A stretch of DNA of 8,545 bases from Natrinema soli (lineage in GTDB: Archaea > Halobacteriota > Halobacteria > Halobacteriales > Natrialbaceae). The notes below the pieces were generated by a model. It had not been told where the DNA came from and searched no databases. It was given only the letters and a program-made list of their open reading frames with translations. The stretch is taken from NCBI RefSeq assembly GCF_028618695.1, contig NZ_JAQIVI010000436.1, positions 1-8,545 of the forward strand, given 5' to 3'. Both the position numbers and the translations under genes were made by a program. Numbering within the stretch: the stretch's first letter is position 1; every line of letters begins with the position of its first letter. Shown here piece by piece: positions 5,711-8,545 of the stretch.

Positions 5711-5853
5711 CTGCGGGCTCGAGACCGTCGACTCGAGACTGTTGACAGGAGAGGAACGATCGAACGAAGCGACGACGAGACGATGTGGTCGATGGAGAGA
5801 GAAACGCCGCTACTGCACTCGTACCCGGCCGGCCCAGTTCGGTTCGATCGTTG

Positions 5854-5876
5854 CCGTTCCCCCGAGAGGGGGCCGG
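5854..5876. terminator. GC-rich hairpin between convergent gvpM and the zinc-finger gene
   Basis: CCCCC (5859-5863), loop GAGA, GGGGG (5868-5872) form a perfect 5-base stem, flanked by an imperfect CCG/CGG extension. It lies just past the stop of the minus-strand zinc-finger gene and 140 bases past gvpM. Neither strand has a following T-run, so a terminator role is only a guess from position. The rest of 5711-5879 shows no gene. Confidence 0.3.
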
Positions 5877-5879
5877 TGG

Positions 5880-6095
5880 TCAGGCGTACTTCGGGCGTTC
5901 GGTCGTGTGATCGACCTCGCCGGTGACGGTCTCCTCGTCGCTATCGTCGTCGTAGACGTACTGGCCGGTCGCCCCACACAGGGTGCACTCGTACGTCTCG
6001 GAGATCTCGTTTATCATCTCGCCATCCTCGAAGTAGACGCGACTCTGCGTGATCTGCAGGAACTGGGCGGTCTCGCAGTTAGTGCAGGTGATCAT
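5880..6095 (-). CDS. Small zinc-finger (zinc ribbon) protein
   Basis: A 71-residue protein beginning MITCTNCETAQFLQITQSRV. Two CxxC knuckles, C4-x2-C7 and C37-x2-C40, are about 29 residues apart and would bind one zinc ion in a ribbon. The middle is a short beta-rich segment with an acidic helix (EDGEMINEISETYE). The tail from residue 48 is acidic and probably flexible (YDDDSDEETVTGE). Haloarchaea encode many such one-domain zinc-finger proteins of 40-80 residues, few of which have known functions; some affect biofilm, motility or stress responses. It is convergent to gvpM and separated from the gene upstream by a 368-base spacer, so it is likely monocistronic. No link to gas vesicles can be read from the sequence. 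Confidence 0.88.
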   Translation of the reverse strand: MITCTNCETAQFLQITQSRVYFEDGEMINEISETYECTLCGATGQYVYDDDSDEETVTGEVDHTTERPKYA

Positions 6096-6120
6096 ACTCG
6101 TTCGATGGCCAGCACCAGAT

Positions 6121-6147
6121 GTAGTTATCCGGCTTGTAACCGAAAGG
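6121..6147 (-). promoter_or_regulatory. Candidate promoter of the zinc-finger gene
   Basis: Two AT-rich elements stand out from GC-rich surroundings on the minus strand: GATAACTA at 6129-6122 and TTTCGGTTACAAG at 6147-6135. Their distances from the ATG at 6095 fit a leaderless or short-leader archaeal transcript. Confidence 0.35.
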
Positions 6148-6303
6148 CAAAGACGACTATGAGGGTCTTACCCGCCGACCGCCATCGAACGGGGATCCGG
6201 GCGACTCGCCCCGTCGCTCGCGGCCGATCGAGCGCGAGTAACTGTTTCGTACCCCGGGACGGAGGCGGGATTGTCTCGATGGCTCGACGACGAGAATACC
6301 GGC

Positions 6304-6318
6304 GAAAAGACGCTTTTC
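6304..6318. repeat. Perfect inverted repeat GAAAAG-3-CTTTTC
   Basis: Arms at 6304-6309 and 6313-6318 with a 3-base centre. It lies 146 bases past the stop of the oxidoreductase gene on the minus strand and about 210 bases before the zinc-finger gene. The T-rich arm could serve archaeal transcription termination; an operator is the alternative. Confidence 0.4.
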
Positions 6319-6463
6319 CAGCCGTAACGAGACGGTTATCGTCCCACTTATTGGCGTGAAACCGAACGAAAACGGCCAGTGCCGAAAAACGATTCGAGGC
6401 CGAGGGAAGCGCGACCGATTTGCGCCGACGGCCGCACCGATCGATGGGGTGGCGGAGCGACGA

Positions 6464-7471
6464 TCATCGGTCGACGGAGACTCGATCACCGGTTCGAGCC
6501 GCCTCGTAAGCCGCCTCGGTCAGCGCCGTCACCCGAAGCGCGTCCCGGACCGTCGCCGGCGGCTCGGTTCCGTTTCTGACGCTCTCGAGGAACGCGTCGG
6601 CCCGGGTCCGTTCGTCGCGAGGATCGATGTAGGGAACGTGCTCCCCGGCGTCGGAATCGATTTCGACGACTTCCCGGGACCCCCACTGCGTTCCCTCGAG
6701 GTAGATCGCGCCCTCCTCGTCCCAGAGGTGGACGTGTTCGCGGACCGACGGCGCGTCGCCGTGAAACGAAAACGTGCCGGTCGCACCGTTTTCGAACCGA
6801 ACGTCGAGGTGAGCGCGGCGGTCGACTCGCCGCTCGTCGTCGTGGAACGCCATGCTCGCGGCGACGGACGCCGGCTCGAGGCCGGTCGTCCAGCAGACGG
6901 CGTCGAGGACGTGGCTGCCGGTATCGTAGAGAAAACCGCCCCCGGACAGGTCGGGATCAAGCCGCCAGGTCCCCCGCGAGTCGTCGATCCACCCCTGCGT
7001 GATGGAGGCGGTCAGCCACTCCGGCTCGTGCTCGGCGAACCGGGCGCGCGCCGTTCGAAACGCCGTCTGGAGGTGGCGCTGGTAGCCGACCATCACGGTC
7101 CGATCGCTTCGCTCGACCCGATCTACGAGGGCGCGGGCCCGCTCGAGGTCGGTCGTCAGCGGTTTGTCGCAGTAGACGTGGCAGCCCCGCTCGAGGGCGG
7201 CGACGACTTGCTCGTAGTGGAGGGTGTGCGGCGTCCCGACGAGCACTGCGTCAAGAGACGCCTCGGCGAGCATCGCCTCGTACTCGGCGTACTGCCGATC
7301 CGCGGACACGCCGAACCCGCGGCCACCCTCGTCGCGGAGCGCCGCGTCGAGATCGCAGACCGCGCGGACGGTCGCGTCCGGGTGACGGTGAAGCTGCCCA
7401 CCGACGGTGGTTCCGATGTACCCCAGCCCGACGATACCGATCCGAATCGGCCGCGATCCGTCGTTACTCAT
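6464..7471 (-). CDS. Gfo/Idh/MocA-family NAD(P)-dependent oxidoreductase
   Basis: With the ATG at 7471 the protein has 335 residues (MSNDGSRPIRIGIVGLGYIG), the family's usual length. The in-frame start 18 codons upstream would add a segment without family similarity. Residues 9-125 form a Rossmann domain: the dinucleotide-binding GLGYIG at 15-20, an acidic D40 after the second strand, and CDKPLTTD at 101-108 with K103 the expected catalytic lysine of the EKP motif (here DKP). The C-terminal alpha/beta domain contains GGGFLYDTGSHVLDAV (177-192), where D183 and H187 fit the family's catalytic Asp and His. Such enzymes oxidise or reduce sugars, inositols and related polyols; the substrate cannot be told here. 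GAGGT at 7479-7475 (minus) may serve as ribosome binding site. It lies downstream of, but 545 bases from, the alcohol dehydrogenase, so it probably has its own promoter. Confidence 0.93.
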   Translation of the reverse strand: MSNDGSRPIRIGIVGLGYIGTTVGGQLHRHPDATVRAVCDLDAALRDEGGRGFGVSADRQYAEYEAMLAEASLDAVLVGTPHTLHYEQVVAALERGCHVYCDKPLTTDLERARALVDRVERSDRTVMVGYQRHLQTAFRTARARFAEHEPEWLTASITQGWIDDSRGTWRLDPDLSGGGFLYDTGSHVLDAVCWTTGLEPASVAASMAFHDDERRVDRRAHLDVRFENGATGTFSFHGDAPSVREHVHLWDEEGAIYLEGTQWGSREVVEIDSDAGEHVPYIDPRDERTRADAFLESVRNGTEPPATVRDALRVTALTEAAYEAARTGDRVSVDR

Positions 7472-7662
7472 ACGACCTCGAACGGGTTGCAGCCCCATCC
7501 TTCTGGAGGCGTCGCAAGCAAGCATCTCCCGCTCGTCGACCAGTTGGGACCGATCTCGAGACGGTCAGCTACTCGAGTTCGTCCGTTCGTCCACGCGAGT
7601 CGTTCCGCTCGTTTCGTCAGCGCGAGAGAGTAACAACAGCCGGGGTGTCCCGAGTACCGACC

Positions 7663-7677
7663 GGTAGCAGGGTGCTA
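7663..7677. repeat. Perfect inverted repeat GTAGCA-3-TGCTAC
   Basis: Arms at 7663-7668 and 7672-7677 around GGG. It is about 190 bases upstream of the oxidoreductase start and could be a regulatory site or a hairpin in RNA. Confidence 0.5.
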
Positions 7678-7771
7678 CGATCGGAGTAGACGGTGCCTGC
7701 GTTCGGTTCGGAGTCGCTACCGGTGGCCAAGCGGCTGCATAACAATGGGTAACACGCGCAACGTCCGATCT

Positions 7772-7791
7772 GCGGGGTTGCAACTCCCCGC
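7772..7791. repeat. Perfect inverted repeat GCGGGG-8-CCCCGC
   Basis: Arms at 7772-7777 and 7786-7791; the 8-base loop TTGCAACT contains the palindrome TTGCAA. It forms a stable hairpin on either strand. Confidence 0.5.
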
Positions 7792-7906
7792 CGGGTATGC
7801 GCTCGGCCCATCTGTGCGCTGACCAGCCGATTGCGTGCGTTCGTGCCCGGATCGCTCGGACGTGGACTCGCCCCCGCTTCGAGTACGCTCATGTCTCTCA
7901 CGCCCA

Positions 7907-7974
7907 GGGCGGTTCCCGCCCGCCCGGGTTTCACGGTATGCAAACCCGACAGCCCCAGCTCTCGGGGGGAGAGC
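7907..7974. repeat. Three tandem perfect stem-loops
   Basis: Hairpin 1 is GGGCGG (7907-7912), loop TTC, CCGCCC (7916-7921). Hairpin 2 is CGGGTTT (7925-7931), 10-base loop, AAACCCG (7942-7948). Hairpin 3 is GCTCTC (7958-7963), loop GGGGG, GAGAGC (7969-7974). They are separated by 3 and 9 bases. Three perfect stems in 68 bases outside any gene suggest a folded RNA or the structured end of a mobile element. The region lies 43 bases after the alcohol dehydrogenase stop, so a 3' processing or termination role is also possible. Confidence 0.55.
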
Positions 7975-8016
7975 CCAGTAGTGACAACCGACCGGGACGG
8001 CGATCCCAGTTCGCGC

Positions 8017-8545
8017 TCAGAACTCCGTGATGACCGGAATGCCGACCGTTCCGTAGTCGTCCATCGAGGCGAGCGTCTCGGGAGCCTCCTCGAGCGACAG
8101 CGTCTCGCCGATGATCTTGTCGGGCTCGAGGGTTCCCTGTGCGATCAGGTTGAACAGTTCCTCGTAGCGGACCAGCGGCATCCCGAAGGAGCCGTGGAAG
8201 TCGATCTCCTGCATCGTCATGATGTCGACGGGGAGTTCGATCTGGCCCTCCTCCTCGCCGGTCGTCAGTCCGACCTGCACGTGGCTGCCCCGCGTGCCGA
8301 GGCTGTTGACCGAGTTCTTGCAGGTATCGGCGACGCCCAGTGCGTCGATCGAGACGTCGGCACCGCCCCCGGTGATAGCCTGGACCGCCTGGGCCGAACT
8401 GTCGACCTCCGTCACGTTGACCGTCTCCCGGGCACCGAGTTCCTCGGCGCGCTCGAGTTTGTCGTCGACGAGGTCGATCGCGATCGGGTGAGCACCCAGC
8501 GCGTCCGCGATGTGGATCGCCGAGAGGCCGACGCCGCCGCAGCCG
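8017..8545 (-). CDS. Zinc-type alcohol dehydrogenase (MDR superfamily), C-terminal part, truncated by window edge
   Basis: The last 175 residues are present; the start lies beyond 8545. The visible part opens in the Rossmann coenzyme-binding domain with GCGGVGLSAIHIADALGA, which matches the GxGxxG fingerprint of medium-chain dehydrogenases. It is followed by an acidic residue after the next strand (IAIDLVDDKLERAEELGA), then GGGADVSIDALG and RGSHVQVGL, all usual for the family. The closing block TLASMDDYGTVGIPVITEF completes the C-terminal return to the catalytic domain. The catalytic zinc ligands lie in the missing N-terminal part, so zinc dependence is inferred from family. Reaction: NAD(P)-dependent oxidation of an alcohol or reduction of an aldehyde; the substrate is unknown. 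A GTG at 8415 is internal, not the start, because the frame and homology continue upstream to the window edge. Confidence 0.9.
   Translation of the reverse strand, partial: GCGGVGLSAIHIADALGAHPIAIDLVDDKLERAEELGARETVNVTEVDSSAQAVQAITGGGADVSIDALGVADTCKNSVNSLGTRGSHVQVGLTTGEEEGQIELPVDIMTMQEIDFHGSFGMPLVRYEELFNLIAQGTLEPDKIIGETLSLEEAPETLASMDDYGTVGIPVITEF

Larger units (their letters stand above)
6096..6463. other. Noncoding spacer with likely promoter of the zinc-finger gene
   Basis: This 368-base spacer follows the stop of the oxidoreductase gene and precedes the zinc-finger gene on the minus strand. I see no gene: the frames through it are Arg/Pro/Ser-rich. Next to the zinc-finger gene the minus strand reads GATAACTA (6129-6122), 27-34 bases before its ATG, the right distance for a leaderless promoter; a second candidate, TTTCGGTTACAAG (6147-6135), would give a leader of about 17 bases. 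A perfect 6-base inverted repeat, GAAAAG-acg-CTTTTC, lies at 6304-6318 and could be an operator or the end of the oxidoreductase transcript. Confidence 0.55.
7472..8016. other. Hairpin-rich spacer without a convincing gene
   Basis: This 545-base stretch lies between the stop of the alcohol dehydrogenase and the start of the oxidoreductase, both on the minus strand. Frames through it (for example 7617-7943 minus and 7797-8030 plus) are rich in Arg, Ser, Pro, Thr and Cys and lack the acidic bias of the real genes. They also start inside repeats, so I do not call them. It holds at least six perfect short inverted repeats between 7663 and 7974, the three strongest in tandem at 7907-7974. No tRNA, rRNA, SRP or RNase P signature is visible. 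A structured noncoding RNA, the remains of an insertion sequence, or a long untranslated region are all possible. Confidence 0.6.

Noticed and set aside
6157..6489. 110-codon minus-strand frame between the oxidoreductase and zinc-finger genes
   Set aside because: It overlaps the end of the oxidoreductase out of frame, is Arg/Ser/Pro-rich and lacks a start signal.
6356..7633. 425-codon plus-strand frame antisense to the oxidoreductase
   Set aside because: The minus-strand gene has clear Rossmann and catalytic motifs; the antisense frame has none and no ribosome binding site.
7907..7974. Considered a CRISPR array or tRNA cluster because of repeated stem-loops
   Set aside because: The stems differ in sequence, there are no regularly spaced direct repeats, and no tRNA T-loop (GTTCGAATC-type) or acceptor pairing is visible.
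7797..8030. 77-codon plus-strand frame in the hairpin-rich spacer
   Set aside because: It runs through all three tandem stem-loops and into the alcohol dehydrogenase stop on the other strand. Composition is not haloarchaeal-protein-like.

Overview
The window is haloarchaeal DNA. It is GC-rich, the predicted proteins are strongly acidic, Shine-Dalgarno sites are of the GGAGGTGA type, genes are tightly packed with ATGA overlaps, and the gene content is a haloarchaeal gas vesicle (gvp) cluster. A Natrialbaceae-like haloarchaeon is a reasonable guess, but the sequence alone does not fix the genus.

Layout. Positions 1-595 (minus strand) carry gvpA followed directly by gvpN, which runs off the left edge. 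A 379-base divergent control region (596-974) holds a strong inverted repeat just upstream of gvpA. Positions 975-5710 (plus strand) are one compact operon: gvpF, gvpG, gvpH, an unrecognised acidic 313-residue gene, a possible 33-codon ORF, gvpJ, gvpK, gvpL, gvpM. Most junctions are 4-base ATGA overlaps. Convergent to it is a small zinc-finger gene (5880-6095, minus). After a 368-base spacer comes a Gfo/Idh/MocA-type oxidoreductase (6464-7471, minus), then a 545-base hairpin-rich spacer with no convincing gene, then the 3' part of a zinc-type alcohol dehydrogenase (8017 to the right edge, minus).

How the genes work together. GvpA is the wall protein of the gas vesicle. GvpF, G, J, K, L and M are the minor or assembly proteins that, with GvpO, form the minimal set known to be needed in Halobacterium. 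GvpN is an accessory AAA-type ATPase and GvpH a small heat-shock-like accessory protein. gvpO is expected just beyond the left edge, after gvpN. No gvpC lies between gvpA and gvpN, and no gvpD or gvpE regulator lies in the divergent region or downstream of gvpM. In the usual gvpI slot, between gvpH and gvpJ, sits a much larger acidic protein with a basic tail. This is the most novel item in the window. The genes right of 5711 look like ordinary chromosomal neighbours without an evident link to gas vesicles.
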